Shown: positions 43,948 to 53,625, numbered from the stretch's first letter. The stretch: DNA of 64,000 nt from Verrucomicrobiota bacterium (GCA_003569205.1 BGOK01000015.1:1-64000), one strand, 5' to 3'. The notes: generated by a model not told the origin, from the letters alone. Program-made: numbers and translations.

Positions 43948-46557
43948 ATGTCGACCCCGACTCAGATGAAGCAGAACTTCGGGCGTGTCCCCGGGAAGTG
44001 GTGGGGTATGGTCATCTACCTGGGGTTACTGGTCCTCTCGGCCTTCTTCCCTTTTTTCAATTCACTTGAGCGGACAGCGAAGGACCTGCCAGTCATGGTC
44101 CCATCCTTTGACTTTAAGGAAGATAAGGTGACCCGCACGGGTGCGACGATTCCTGTGCACGCTAACTTATATGGCTTTGCGGCCGATGGTTCGGCGGGTG
44201 GTAAGCCCGTGTTGGTTTATATTCATCGGGCGCCGTGGGACCGCCGTGGGACGCGTTTGTGTGTAGAACTTGCCAAGACGGGCAAGGTAGCAGTCATTGA
44301 GCCATTCCTGCCCGGGTTTGGTCCCACGCCGGGAAATGTTCCTAGTCACTCCATGGAAGCCAACGCCGAGGTGGTGGCTGCCTTGGTTGAGCATTACGGG
44401 GTAAAAGAATACCACGTCCTCGGGCAGGGCTTAGGGGGTGTGGCTGCCTTGGAAATCGCGTCGGCGCATCCCGACCGCGTACGCTCGTTGACGATGCTCT
44501 CGGCCCCGGGTGCGCAAGAGTTTGAGCTCTTGGGCAATCCGCTCGTCAATAAAATCGTCTATGGTTTTCATGGCGCCTTCTTCTGGGGCGTCGCACGCCT
44601 GACGCCGAACTTTGGCGCGGCCGATCTTTTACCCTGGGATCGCGATTACGCGGCGACCATCTTTGAGACAGACCTCTCGGAGTCTAAGCAGGTCATCTTC
44701 GGTTGGCGTAAGCCCATGTTAATCATCCACGGTGAGGATGACTGGCTGACGCCGGTGCAGGCGGCCACCTACAGTGCTCAACTGGCACCGCAAGCGAAGC
44801 TCGTCCTATTGCCAGGTGGGCGTAATGTCGTTTTCAAGGAGCAGGGCAGGGTCGTTTCGGAAATCATCGGTTTTGTGGATGCCCCGCCCGCGGTTGCCGT
44901 GACCGAAGCACGTGAGTATCCGCCACTCCCCTCGGCGGTGGGCGCCCATTTCTGGATTCTCCTCGTTATTATTGTTATTTGTACCTTTGTCGCCGAGGAC
45001 CCCACCTGTTTGGCGACGGGCCTCATGGTATCCGTCGGTATTATCGATTTCTGGTCGGGGGCGGCCGCCTGCACCGTCGGTATCTTCATTGGCGATATCG
45101 TGCTCTATTCAATCGGGCGGTTCTATGGGCGGCAGGCGATTACCAAGGCCCCGTTTAAGTGGTTCATTAAAGAAAGTAAGATCAACCAATGGGCCGGGTG
45201 GTTTTCCACGCCGCAGGGCATGTTGGTCGTCGTCAGTTCGCGCTTTGTTCCGGCCAGTCGCGTACCGACCTTTGTCACCGCGGGGATCATGAAGCTCAAC
45301 ATTGCGCGGCTGGGCGGCTTGTTGCTGGTGGCGGCGTTGATTTGGACACCCCCGCTCATGTGGCTAGGTTACGAGTTCGGCTCACGTGGCATGGAATTAC
45401 TGGCGCGGTTTAAGAGTCAGGCACTCTGGATTATCATCGGTTTCATCTTTGCTCTGCACTTCGTCACGCACTGGATGCTACCGGCCCTCACGTGGCGTGG
45501 CCGTCGCCAGATCGTGATGAAAGTCCGTAATCTACTGCAGGCCTCGCTCTGGCCGACATGGCTCGTATTCTTACCGATCCGCATCGGTATCCTGGCGCTA
45601 TGCTTGTGGCACCGCCGCTTGACGGCTTTTGCGTCGGCTAACCCTTCGTTCGGTCGCATTGGTGGCTTTACTGGGGATGCCAAGTCGCTGCTCCTCCGTC
45701 CCTTCCAACGGGATTCGCGCTGCTGTCCGTTACTCGCCCTGTCGATGGAAGACTCCGTCGAAGAACGGCTCAAGGAAGCTCGGGCTTTTGCGATCTGTCA
45801 CGGGTATCCCTTGGTCTTTAAGCCCGAAGTCGGGGCGGATGGGGCGGGGATGCGTTACCTCCGCGACGAAGCGCAGCTTGAGCGCCGGGTTTCCGGTGCG
45901 AAGGAAGACTTCCTCTTGCAGAAGAAGATCGACGGCCTCGAGTTCGAGGTCGTTTGGCACCGCAATCCTGGTAAGGATGACGGACGAGTCATGGTGGTCG
46001 TGCAGAAGCAGGACGTCGTCGTCATGGGCGACGGCGAACAGACCTTGGAGGAGCTGATCTGGCTCGATGAAGTCGCCGTTTCGCGCGGGGAACTCTATTT
46101 GGAATGTCATGACCGCGAACTCAACCGTGTCATCCCCGCTGGCGAGAAAGTCGTTCTTAACCTTTCGGGTAGTTATGGCCACGGGGCCCGTTGCGTCCAT
46201 CGGCATGACCTGAATACGCCGGAGATGAGCGCGGCCATGACGACTTTTGCGAAACGTTTTCCCGGGCTACATTTCGGACGCTTTGATTTACGTGCGGTCA
46301 GTGAGGAAGAGTTTAAAGCCGGGCGATTCATCGTCACCGAAGTCGGTGGCTGCTGCCACGTGTCGAGCTTGGTGCGCGACGAGTCGCTGCGCTTCAGCCG
46401 TGCGTATGGTGCCGTCTGGACGCAACTGAAGGCCTGCATTGAGGCCGGCGCTTATAACCTCGCGCAGAAAGTTCGCCCCGTGCCGCTCGATGAATGCTTA
46501 GCGCGGTGGAGCCAAGCCCGGGGACGTGATGATCAGTTCGTGGTGAGCGAAGAATAA
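43948..46557 (+). CDS. Three-domain fusion: degenerate alpha/beta hydrolase, VTT/DedA membrane domain, ATP-grasp-like domain
   Basis: The 869-residue single frame starts with a membrane anchor (about 20-40). An alpha/beta-hydrolase domain (about 60-315) follows, in which the nucleophile Ser is Gly (GQGLGG, Gly161) and the usual His is Arg (LLPGGRNVVF, Arg292); the acid is near Asp264 (GEDDWLTP). A VTT/DedA-type membrane region (about 330-560) has GDIVLYSIGRFYGR and SRFVPASRVPTFVTAGI. A cytoplasmic C-terminal domain (about 580-850) has ATP-grasp-like features: YPLVFKPEVGADGAGMRYL, FLLQKKIDGLEFEV, FGRFDLRAV and VTEVGG. The hydrolase looks catalytically dead while the ATP-grasp residues are kept. 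No close named family is recognised. It is divergent from apaG. Confidence 0.82.
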   Translation: MSTPTQMKQNFGRVPGKWWGMVIYLGLLVLSAFFPFFNSLERTAKDLPVMVPSFDFKEDKVTRTGATIPVHANLYGFAADGSAGGKPVLVYIHRAPWDRRGTRLCVELAKTGKVAVIEPFLPGFGPTPGNVPSHSMEANAEVVAALVEHYGVKEYHVLGQGLGGVAALEIASAHPDRVRSLTMLSAPGAQEFELLGNPLVNKIVYGFHGAFFWGVARLTPNFGAADLLPWDRDYAATIFETDLSESKQVIFGWRKPMLIIHGEDDWLTPVQAATYSAQLAPQAKLVLLPGGRNVVFKEQGRVVSEIIGFVDAPPAVAVTEAREYPPLPSAVGAHFWILLVIIVICTFVAEDPTCLATGLMVSVGIIDFWSGAAACTVGIFIGDIVLYSIGRFYGRQAITKAPFKWFIKESKINQWAGWFSTPQGMLVVVSSRFVPASRVPTFVTAGIMKLNIARLGGLLLVAALIWTPPLMWLGYEFGSRGMELLARFKSQALWIIIGFIFALHFVTHWMLPALTWRGRRQIVMKVRNLLQASLWPTWLVFLPIRIGILALCLWHRRLTAFASANPSFGRIGGFTGDAKSLLLRPFQRDSRCCPLLALSMEDSVEERLKEARAFAICHGYPLVFKPEVGADGAGMRYLRDEAQLERRVSGAKEDFLLQKKIDGLEFEVVWHRNPGKDDGRVMVVVQKQDVVVMGDGEQTLEELIWLDEVAVSRGELYLECHDRELNRVIPAGEKVVLNLSGSYGHGARCVHRHDLNTPEMSAAMTTFAKRFPGLHFGRFDLRAVSEEEFKAGRFIVTEVGGCCHVSSLVRDESLRFSRAYGAVWTQLKACIEAGAYNLAQKVRPVPLDECLARWSQARGRDDQFVVSEE

Positions 46558-46681
46558 GCATGGTCCGTATTTTTTGGGTTAATCTACCTACAGAGTCGTA
46601 GGGTTGATAGCCCGTTTTCGTGGTTCGTAGTTCACAGGTCAAGGCGTGCGTGCGTTGGTGCTGGCACAAAGCCCAACCTCT

Positions 46682-49600
46682 ATGCGCACCAACACATCTC
46701 TCGTCCGTACGTCCTTTCTCCTCGCCGCCGCCTTGGCCCTCACGCCCGCGATCGGCGCCACCGTCACGTGGGATACATCAACGACAGCTGGATTCCAGTC
46801 GGGTAATGGCACGTGGGGTACGGATAGCTTCTGGAGCATCAATGGTACGACGCTCTCTCCTTGGGTCTCGGGAGACACGGCCAGCTTCCTCGGTCAGACT
46901 ACGGCGGTGAACGACACTATCACCATCGGTTCGAATCAGACGATCGGTGGGTTTGCCTTCGGGTCGGCCACCACGAGTGGTAACTGGACCTTGAGCGGTA
47001 GCGGGACACTCTCTTTAGCTGGTAACGCGACCTTTGCTGTCGCCTCGGGCTCGACCGCGGTGATTTCAGTCCCCTTGACGCTTTCGACCAATGTGCTGAC
47101 CAAGACTGGGGCGGGCACCCTGCGTCTGAACACGCCCACCTTAGCCACCCCCAATATCCTCGTCAGCGCCGGGGTGCTGGAATTGCAGAAGGTCAGTACG
47201 GCGTTCTCTGGCGGCACCATTCGAGTCAGCAGCGGCGCGGAACTGGCCCTGCGTTCGACGGATACTTGGGGCCAGTCGAGCACCACCACGGCGGCGACGT
47301 TGATTTTGGAGGGTGGCACTTTGTCTTCGAATGGATCCTTTAACACCCTCAATAACCTCACGCTCAATGGCGGCACCATTAATGCTAATGGAGGGTTCAA
47401 CGCATCCTTCGGGTCATTCCAGTTCGGCGGTACGGTGACGGTCAACCGCAACGCTTCGATCGTGCAGAGTGGGACCAATGGAAACATCAACCTCGCCAGT
47501 ACGGTGATTAATGTGAACGCCGGCGCGACCCTGACGTCGAATGCTGTCCTGCAGGGCACGAGCACGCTGACGAAGGGTGGGGTGGGTGAGTTGGTGCTTA
47601 CCGGTGCCAGCACCTACTCGGGCGGGACGACCTTGAATGCGGGCGGACTGCACATCGGCAACAATGCCGCGCTGGGCACGGGTACCGTGACCTTTTCTGG
47701 CGTCAATGGCTGGTTGAGCAGTGATGGTACGACGGCGCGAACCCTCGCCAACGCCTTGGCGTTCACGAACGACGCCATTTTGGGTAATGGCACGAAGAAT
47801 GGCCTGCTCACGTTCACGGGGGCGACCACCATCAGCAATGTGCGGACCATCACGGCCTTGTCGGACGTCGTCTTCTCTGGCGCCGTCGGCGGGACCGGCA
47901 GTCTCCAGAAGGTCGGCTTGGGTAACCTTACCCTCTCCGGCACGAACACCCTTTCGGGGTATCTCCAGGTGCAGAGCGGTAAGCTGACGTTGAATTACAG
48001 CACGAACAATACCGCGAAGTTTGCGGGCGTCCTTAATTTGCAGGGCGGTACCTTGGACCTCGTTGGAGGTTCTTTCGCCCAGGTGGCGACTTCGACTAGC
48101 CTAAATGGTGGCGTGACCCTCACCCGCTCGTCCGGTACTTCAACGATTTCTTTGGGGGCCATCACCCGCAGCACGGGTGGCCTGCTTAACCTGCAGTCTA
48201 CGGGCCTGGCGACGACGAGCACGGCCAACACCAACGGGCTGCTGGCTGGCGTCCTGCTGAATGGAGCGTTGGCCGCCAACGACGGCAGCGGCAACGTCAT
48301 CGCCTATTCTGCCTACACGGACATCGCAAGACAAGGGGGCGTCATTGCCAACGCCGCGGCGAGTAATGTCCGCATCTCCGATACGGGTAACACGACGGGA
48401 ACCGTCACGGTTGGCACGGGTGTGACGACCATCAATAGCTTGGTTAACGCCGCTGCTAGCGCCAGCACTGTCACGATCGGCACGGGCAATACGCTACGCT
48501 TGGGGGCCGTGGGTACGGTCATCGCCGGCTCGGGCCTCAATTTCACGGGCGGCACCTTGACGGCTGGTGGGGTCGACAACACGGCGGGTGAACTGCAGTT
48601 CGTCGTGGGTTCCGGCACGAGCACGATCAGTTCGGTCATCGCCAATAACGGCACGGGGGTCGTCAGCCTTACCAAGTCCGGCGACGGCATCCTCGTCTTG
48701 ACGGGCACCAGCACGAATACGGGTGGGACCTTCGTTCAGGCGGGCACGTTGGAAGTCACTGGACGTACGGCAACTTCCTACCGCATCGAAAGCGGCGCCA
48801 CGCTCAAACTGGGTGCAAACTATAGCGGTGGTTCATATAGCCCTGGCGTGACTCTCTTGGGCTCGGGGGTTAGTGCTACGACCGGTCTGCTACTGAAGTC
48901 AGGAATCAGCTACAACATCAATGGTTTGGTGCTGGATAACGCTGCGACCACGATTCGGAATTATGGCGGCACCTCGACCGCCCAACTCTATGGTTTCGAT
49001 AGTAATGGCACTCAGTTGATTGTGAATCAGGCCGCTTCTGGTTCGGTCTTCGATTCACTGGTCAACATTAACATGGGCACATATGGCTATCGTGCGAACG
49101 TATTGGCGGGTGCAAATACGGCTACCGGTGACTTAGTCGTGAATAGCCAGTTGGTGGGGTCGGGAGGCGGAATCGGCTTCTACAAAAACGGCTCTGGATC
49201 TGTAAAGTTCACCGGCGACAGCTCGACCACGCTCACAGGTCGTATGAATATCCACGGAGGTGCCGTCATTCTCGCAGGTGGGAATAATCGCTTGGGAGCG
49301 ACTATTGATTTCAATTTTCAGAGTGACGGCAAATTGGTCTTAGGGGATGCCGCCGGGACGTCTGCGCAGACTATTGGGCTGAGTAGTATTTCGAATGCTA
49401 GTAATGCAATCGTGGGTGGAAATACCGCCAACTCGACCCTGACGTGGAACTTGGCGGTAGCCACCACGTTTGCGGGCAAACTCGGCGGCGATCTCCTCAA
49501 CGAGAATAACCTTAGTATCGTTAAATCTGGCGCGGGCATCCTGACGCTGTCTTCGGCCAACACCTTCACCGGTGGGACGACTTTGTCGGCGGGTGGTATT

Positions 49601-51019
49601 ACCTTGGGTAATGCCCAGGCCTTGGGCACGGGTACTGTCACTTTGACGGGCGGCACCTTGAATGTGGGTACCTTCGCCTTGGCTAATACTGTGGTCCTGA
49701 ATGGTGGTGCCATCTCCGGCACTGGTTCTATTGGTGGTTTGACCGCCTCTCTCGGCACGGTGACGACCAAACTGGTGGGGTCTGGCGACATCACCAAGAG
49801 CGGCAGCGGCGTGCTGGAAATCCAAGGGGCGAACGGGGCCACTGAGGCTTATACGGGTAACGTCACACTCTCGGCTGGCACCATTAAGTTTACGGGAGCC
49901 GGTTCGCTGGGTGCCGTTAACTCATCCGTGGCCGCTTATGGTGGTACCATTGCCAATGCGGGTATCCTCGAGTTCGCTGGAACCGCCACGCAGGCGCTCA
50001 ATGGCGTCATCAGCGGCGCAGGTTCACTGGCGGTCAGCGGTGCAGGCCAGGTCTTCCTCTATGGCAATAACACCTACTCCGGAGGCACCACGGTTTCCGC
50101 AGGCAACGCTACGGCCCAGTCGTTGACCTCGTTCGGTTCGGGCACTGTGACCCTGTCGGGTACAGGCGTGGTCGACCTCGGCGGACAAACCATGGCGAAT
50201 AACTTCGTCGTGAATGGGGGTACCTTACAAGGCGGCACCATCAATGTCACTCAGGTCACGGGGACGGCAGGTACCATCAGCGCCAACCTCAATGGAACTG
50301 GTGCTTTCACTAAGTCAGGCGCGGGAACCTTGATTCTCGGCGGTACGAACAGCTATACCGGCGGCACGACCGTCAATGGCGGCACCCTTTTGGTCAGCGG
50401 TACGGTCGGGGCGATCACTGTCGCCAGCGGTGGCACTTTAGGTGGTAATGGTTATATCGGTAACACCTTGGTCTCGTCTGGCGGCACGATTGCCGCGGGT
50501 GCTTCGGTGGGCCTCCTGAACGTAGGTAACTTAACTTTAGCGGGTGGCTCGGCGATGACTTGGCAGCTGAATGACGCGACCAAGATCGCGGGCGTCGGCT
50601 ACGACCTAATCGTGGCAAGTACGCTGGACTTATCGGGCCTGAGTGCGGTCAGCCGTGCGACCCTTAACCTGATGACCTTAGCGAACGCTGGTGACGGCGT
50701 CGCGGGGACCCCATTGGCTTTTGATAAAGCCCTGTCTCAGTCCTTCACTTTAATTAATTACAGTGCGCTGAACTTGGGTACGAACACCAATGTGAGTAAC
50801 CTGTTCACTATTAACTTAAATGGTTTCGTCGCCCAAGATGGCAGTGCCCTGAGTGCGGATAACTTCTCGGTCATCAATGATGCGGCGAATAATAGCCTTA
50901 AGCTACAGTATGTCTCTGCGGTGCCCGAACCTTCCACCTATGGTCTAGCTCTTGGCTTCCTGTCCTTGGCGGTGGTCGCGGTGCGTCGTCAACGCCGCAA
51001 AGCCGCTGCTCAGGCGTGA
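46682..51019 (+). CDS. Autotransporter-strand-repeat PEP-CTERM surface protein
   Basis: The 1445-residue protein has a signal peptide (VRTSFLLAAALALTPAIGA), then strand repeats of the PATR type throughout (for example LTKTGAGTLRL, LVLTGASTYSGGTTLNAGGL, LTKSGDGILVLTGTSTNTGG, LTLSSANTFTGGTTLSAGGI). It ends with a terminal domain (GVGYDLIVASTLDLSGLSAV, SALNLGTNTNVSNLF) and a PEP-CTERM tail (PEPSTYG at residue 1415, hydrophobic helix, RRQRRK). It is about half the size of the 13361-22363 protein and shares its C-terminal domain and anchor but not its three long repeats. It is probably secreted and sorted by an exosortase; no beta-barrel is present. ATG 46682 is chosen just ahead of the leader. 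Confidence 0.9.
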   Translation: MRTNTSLVRTSFLLAAALALTPAIGATVTWDTSTTAGFQSGNGTWGTDSFWSINGTTLSPWVSGDTASFLGQTTAVNDTITIGSNQTIGGFAFGSATTSGNWTLSGSGTLSLAGNATFAVASGSTAVISVPLTLSTNVLTKTGAGTLRLNTPTLATPNILVSAGVLELQKVSTAFSGGTIRVSSGAELALRSTDTWGQSSTTTAATLILEGGTLSSNGSFNTLNNLTLNGGTINANGGFNASFGSFQFGGTVTVNRNASIVQSGTNGNINLASTVINVNAGATLTSNAVLQGTSTLTKGGVGELVLTGASTYSGGTTLNAGGLHIGNNAALGTGTVTFSGVNGWLSSDGTTARTLANALAFTNDAILGNGTKNGLLTFTGATTISNVRTITALSDVVFSGAVGGTGSLQKVGLGNLTLSGTNTLSGYLQVQSGKLTLNYSTNNTAKFAGVLNLQGGTLDLVGGSFAQVATSTSLNGGVTLTRSSGTSTISLGAITRSTGGLLNLQSTGLATTSTANTNGLLAGVLLNGALAANDGSGNVIAYSAYTDIARQGGVIANAAASNVRISDTGNTTGTVTVGTGVTTINSLVNAAASASTVTIGTGNTLRLGAVGTVIAGSGLNFTGGTLTAGGVDNTAGELQFVVGSGTSTISSVIANNGTGVVSLTKSGDGILVLTGTSTNTGGTFVQAGTLEVTGRTATSYRIESGATLKLGANYSGGSYSPGVTLLGSGVSATTGLLLKSGISYNINGLVLDNAATTIRNYGGTSTAQLYGFDSNGTQLIVNQAASGSVFDSLVNINMGTYGYRANVLAGANTATGDLVVNSQLVGSGGGIGFYKNGSGSVKFTGDSSTTLTGRMNIHGGAVILAGGNNRLGATIDFNFQSDGKLVLGDAAGTSAQTIGLSSISNASNAIVGGNTANSTLTWNLAVATTFAGKLGGDLLNENNLSIVKSGAGILTLSSANTFTGGTTLSAGGITLGNAQALGTGTVTLTGGTLNVGTFALANTVVLNGGAISGTGSIGGLTASLGTVTTKLVGSGDITKSGSGVLEIQGANGATEAYTGNVTLSAGTIKFTGAGSLGAVNSSVAAYGGTIANAGILEFAGTATQALNGVISGAGSLAVSGAGQVFLYGNNTYSGGTTVSAGNATAQSLTSFGSGTVTLSGTGVVDLGGQTMANNFVVNGGTLQGGTINVTQVTGTAGTISANLNGTGAFTKSGAGTLILGGTNSYTGGTTVNGGTLLVSGTVGAITVASGGTLGGNGYIGNTLVSSGGTIAAGASVGLLNVGNLTLAGGSAMTWQLNDATKIAGVGYDLIVASTLDLSGLSAVSRATLNLMTLANAGDGVAGTPLAFDKALSQSFTLINYSALNLGTNTNVSNLFTINLNGFVAQDGSALSADNFSVINDAANNSLKLQYVSAVPEPSTYGLALGFLSLAVVAVRRQRRKAAAQA

Positions 51020-51579
51020 TTATTACTGGGGACACTTATATCGGTCGTACGGCCGCTCGGAGTTCCTCCGAGTGGCACTCGGCTTTTGGGGGTGCTTCTT
51101 CGGAGCGTCGGCGTTACCAGTCCTACCTGGCTTGTGTGCTGGGCAATGATTCAGCGCTCGGCTTCGATTTAGTCGACGCCGAGGGTCAAGCGGGCGAAGG
51201 TTACGACGTTATCGAAGTCCGGCAGTGTTTGGACTTAAGTGCGGTTGCAGGGACGGCCAAGGTTCGGATATGCCTTCGGAGTGGGCCGTTCAATAGTTCC
51301 CCGGGAATACCTGGTGTCTCGGGATACTATCCCTTTGGTGAGTATCGGTTCACGTTGATTCGTTATGGGGCCTTAAGGCTCGGGAATCGACCCCGTTTGA
51401 GTGACCTCTTTGAATTGGACTGCGCCCAGCTTTTCGATGCACGGGGTGTATCGATTACGTCAGACTCCCTGCTGCTACTTAACGTTCGTGGCCACGGGAC
51501 ATCCGGCAGCATCCAGCTGGTCAGCCGGAGTTTGGGGCTTCGATTGTTGAAGTCGTATCCGACGATCTACTCGACCTAA
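51016..51579 (+). CDS. Stand-alone copy of the PEP-CTERM protein terminal domain, no anchor
   Basis: The GTG at 51016 overlaps the stop of the preceding surface-protein gene (GTGA), suggesting translational coupling. The 187 residues align by eye with the C-terminal domains of both large surface proteins: GEGYDVIEVRQCLDLSAVAG here, against GVGYDLIVASTLDLSGLSAV and GVGYDRMDVLGAVDLSGLSM. YGALRLGNRPRLSDLFEL also matches SALNLGTNTNVSNLFTI. It lacks a signal peptide, strand repeats and the PEP-CTERM tail, and its first roughly 35 residues are Ser/Arg-rich. It may be a partner or a degraded duplicate. It is convergent with ruvC, overlapping by 4 bp. Confidence 0.6.
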   Translation: MIITGDTYIGRTAARSSSEWHSAFGGASSERRRYQSYLACVLGNDSALGFDLVDAEGQAGEGYDVIEVRQCLDLSAVAGTAKVRICLRSGPFNSSPGIPGVSGYYPFGEYRFTLIRYGALRLGNRPRLSDLFELDCAQLFDARGVSITSDSLLLLNVRGHGTSGSIQLVSRSLGLRLLKSYPTIYST

Positions 51580-52178
51580 GCCTTGCCGGTATAGGCGTGG
51601 CAGAGCGCGGCCGCCGCGGCGTCAGATTCGTCGAGCGGGAGTTCGGCGGGGAGTCCGAACACCGATTTAATCATCCGGCCAACTTGTTCCTTCTTGGCTG
51701 CTCCGTGGCCCGTGACGGCCATCTTGATGCGCTTGGGGGCATACTCCGACACCCGGACACCTAAGCGCGCTAGGACGCTCAAGGCCGCCCCGCGGGAAGC
51801 ACCCATGGCTTGGGCAGTCCGGAAGTTTTGTACAAAGATGGTTTCTTCGATGGAGGCCTCATTGATTCCGTGAGCCTTGGCGAGTTCTTCGACCGCATCG
51901 GCGATGCGACCGAGGCATTCGTAGGCAGCTAACTTGGGGCCAAGTTTGACGGTTCGGCTGGCGAGCAGTCGCGGGGGCTCAGAGCGGGTATCTATGACCG
52001 CCAGGCCAGTGCCACGTAGGGAAGGGTCGATGCCCAAGATAATCGCGCGGATACCGCGGGTCACTGGCTTGGTTGCTTCACTGGACGCCCGGGTCTTTGC
52101 CTTGCTGGATTTACCTGCGGCGGGCAGGGCTCCGCCTAACAGTTTAGCGGTCCAGAGTGAGCGAGCCGAGCGGGCCAT
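51576..52178 (-). CDS. ruvC: Crossover junction endodeoxyribonuclease RuvC
   Basis: This is the Holliday-junction resolvase. The catalytic acids are visible: Asp in LGIDPSLRGTG, Glu in IEETIFVQNF, and the closing DESDAAAAALCHAY carries the C-terminal Asp pair. Its 200 residues include about 45 extra, basic N-terminal residues (LLGGALPAAGKSSKAKTRAS) before the usual start; a shorter start is possible but no better ATG is visible. It is divergent from the secreted propeller-like gene. Confidence 0.92.
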   Translation of the reverse strand: MARSARSLWTAKLLGGALPAAGKSSKAKTRASSEATKPVTRGIRAIILGIDPSLRGTGLAVIDTRSEPPRLLASRTVKLGPKLAAYECLGRIADAVEELAKAHGINEASIEETIFVQNFRTAQAMGASRGAALSVLARLGVRVSEYAPKRIKMAVTGHGAAKKEQVGRMIKSVFGLPAELPLDESDAAAAALCHAYTGKA

Positions 52179-52271
52179 ACGATTTATCTAAAACCTTCCG
52201 CCGAGGGCTTCGACTGCAAACTTCACGGCTCGCGGGTTGCCTTTACTCGGTCCGCCCGTCAGGTTTTTCCT

Positions 52272-53183
52272 ATGCGATCCGGTTGGGCCATCCTTCTCTG
52301 CGTTTGGGCGGTAGGTTTTACCGCCGAGCTGGAGGTCGTGCAGCGCACGCCCCCGGCCATGCCCGCGGTTGAGCTGAAGGCCTCGGCGAAATTGAACCTT
52401 AAGCAGGTTCCCGAATGTTCGGCCCTTTGGGCGAGCACGCTAAACCCAGGCGTCTTTTGGACCCTTTCTGATTCCGGCAATAAGCCAGAAATCGTTCCCG
52501 TGCGGGCCGATGGCTCGACCGTGATTGGCCCCACTGGCCTTTGGTTGGGCGTCACGCTGAAGGGCCTCAAAAATACGGATTGGGAAGCCCTCACGGCGGA
52601 TGGGCAGGGGAACCTCATTCTCGGGGACGTCGGCAATAACCTCTCTCGCCGCAAGGAGCTCGCCTTCTACGTTTTTAAGGAGCCCGCCCTGGGGGCGAAG
52701 GAGGTTAGCGATTTCAAGAAGTATACTTTTAGCTGGCCTGATCAGACCGTCTATCCTGACCCGGAGATTTCCCATGATTGCGAGGCTATCTTCGTCGTCC
52801 GCGGTAAGCTCTACCTCCTCACTAAGCATCGGCGGGATACGCTGACCGATCTTTGGCGGGCCGAGCTCCCTGCCGTCGGCGAACAAGCCGTGCTGACCAA
52901 GCTCGCGCGTTTTGATGCTAAGGGCATGGTCACCGACGCCTCCGTCTCGCCTGACGGTAAGCGCTTGGCCGTGCTGACCTATCGCATGGCTTGGGTCTTT
53001 GACTTACCCTCAACTGGCGAAGCTTTCTTTCAGGGTCCAGCGAAAGTCGCGCCGTTGTCACCGCCGTTACTGACTTGGCAGTTGGAAGGCAGTGCGTGGC
53101 TCGATGCCCAGACCTTACTCATCGGTTCGGAGCAAGGTGACCTGTTTAAGTTACCGCTCTCTGCGTTGAAGGAGGTGCCTTGA
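52272..53183 (+). CDS. Secreted beta-propeller-like protein of unknown function
   Basis: The 303-residue protein has a signal peptide (WAILLCVWAVGFTAEL) and a propeller-like pattern: SALWASTLNPGVFWTLSDSG, TDWEALTADGQGNLILGDVG, NLSRRKELAFYVFKEP, YPDPEISHDCEAIFVV and VSPDGKRLAVLTYR. This WEA/GDVGNN pattern recalls phytase-esterase-like or SdiA-regulated propellers, but no active-site motif is definite. The function is not known. It is flanked by ruvC (divergent) and the small GYF-like protein. Confidence 0.68.
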   Translation: MRSGWAILLCVWAVGFTAELEVVQRTPPAMPAVELKASAKLNLKQVPECSALWASTLNPGVFWTLSDSGNKPEIVPVRADGSTVIGPTGLWLGVTLKGLKNTDWEALTADGQGNLILGDVGNNLSRRKELAFYVFKEPALGAKEVSDFKKYTFSWPDQTVYPDPEISHDCEAIFVVRGKLYLLTKHRRDTLTDLWRAELPAVGEQAVLTKLARFDAKGMVTDASVSPDGKRLAVLTYRMAWVFDLPSTGEAFFQGPAKVAPLSPPLLTWQLEGSAWLDAQTLLIGSEQGDLFKLPLSALKEVP

Positions 53184-53284
53184 AGGTTTCGTGAGGTGAA
53201 GTGTTCAGCCTAGTTCGCTACAGGTTAAAGACTCCATATCGTTTTCCTTTCAGATGGATGGTCGCTCGATAATTTAGGCGGCCC

Positions 53285-53521
53285 ATGAGACATGTGCCGA
53301 CCTGCTTTATTTCTTACGACACGGTGAAGTCACATGGCCCCTATACTATTCAAGATATGCTGGAAGAAATTGCGACATTCGGCCCAAGGGAGTTCGACTT
53401 CGGGGCGATCGACCGGGAGACGGTTCAAGTATGGAATCTCGGGTGGCGTTCTGCCCAGCCGCTGGAGCAGGCCAAGTCCTTCCTTTTAGCTGACCTGCGT
53501 AAATCGAAGTACGCCTCCTGA
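53285..53521 (+). CDS. Small protein with possible GYF_2-like fold
   Basis: The 78-residue soluble protein reads CFISYDTVKSHGPYTIQDML and then VQVWNLGWRSAQPLEQAKSF. The GPYT...DML spacing followed by VW....W..A.PLE resembles GYF_2 (DUF4339) domains such as the one at 37595-39238; the match is weak and by eye. ATG 53285 follows AGGCGG at close spacing, and the gene is separated from the neighbouring tkt terminator by about 50 bp. Confidence 0.5.
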   Translation: MRHVPTCFISYDTVKSHGPYTIQDMLEEIATFGPREFDFGAIDRETVQVWNLGWRSAQPLEQAKSFLLADLRKSKYAS

Positions 53522-53559
53522 CGTCGGAGGTAATGGTGCCGGTACGCCGCAGGGTATAC

Positions 53560-53601
53560 ATATAAATAAAGCGGGCCGGCCTTCGCGCGAAGGCCGGCCC
53601 G
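53560..53601 (-). terminator. Strong terminator of tkt
   Basis: A perfect 14-bp arm pair, CGGGCCGGCCTTCG (53572-53585) and CGAAGGCCGGCCCG (53588-53601), forms a near-continuous 30-bp palindrome. On the minus strand it is followed by CTTTATTTATAT (53560-53571), a T-rich tail, 25 bp after the tkt stop. It may also act on the plus strand for the 53285 gene. Confidence 0.85.
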
Positions 53602-53625
53602 TTAGAGGGACTTAAGTAGTCGAAC

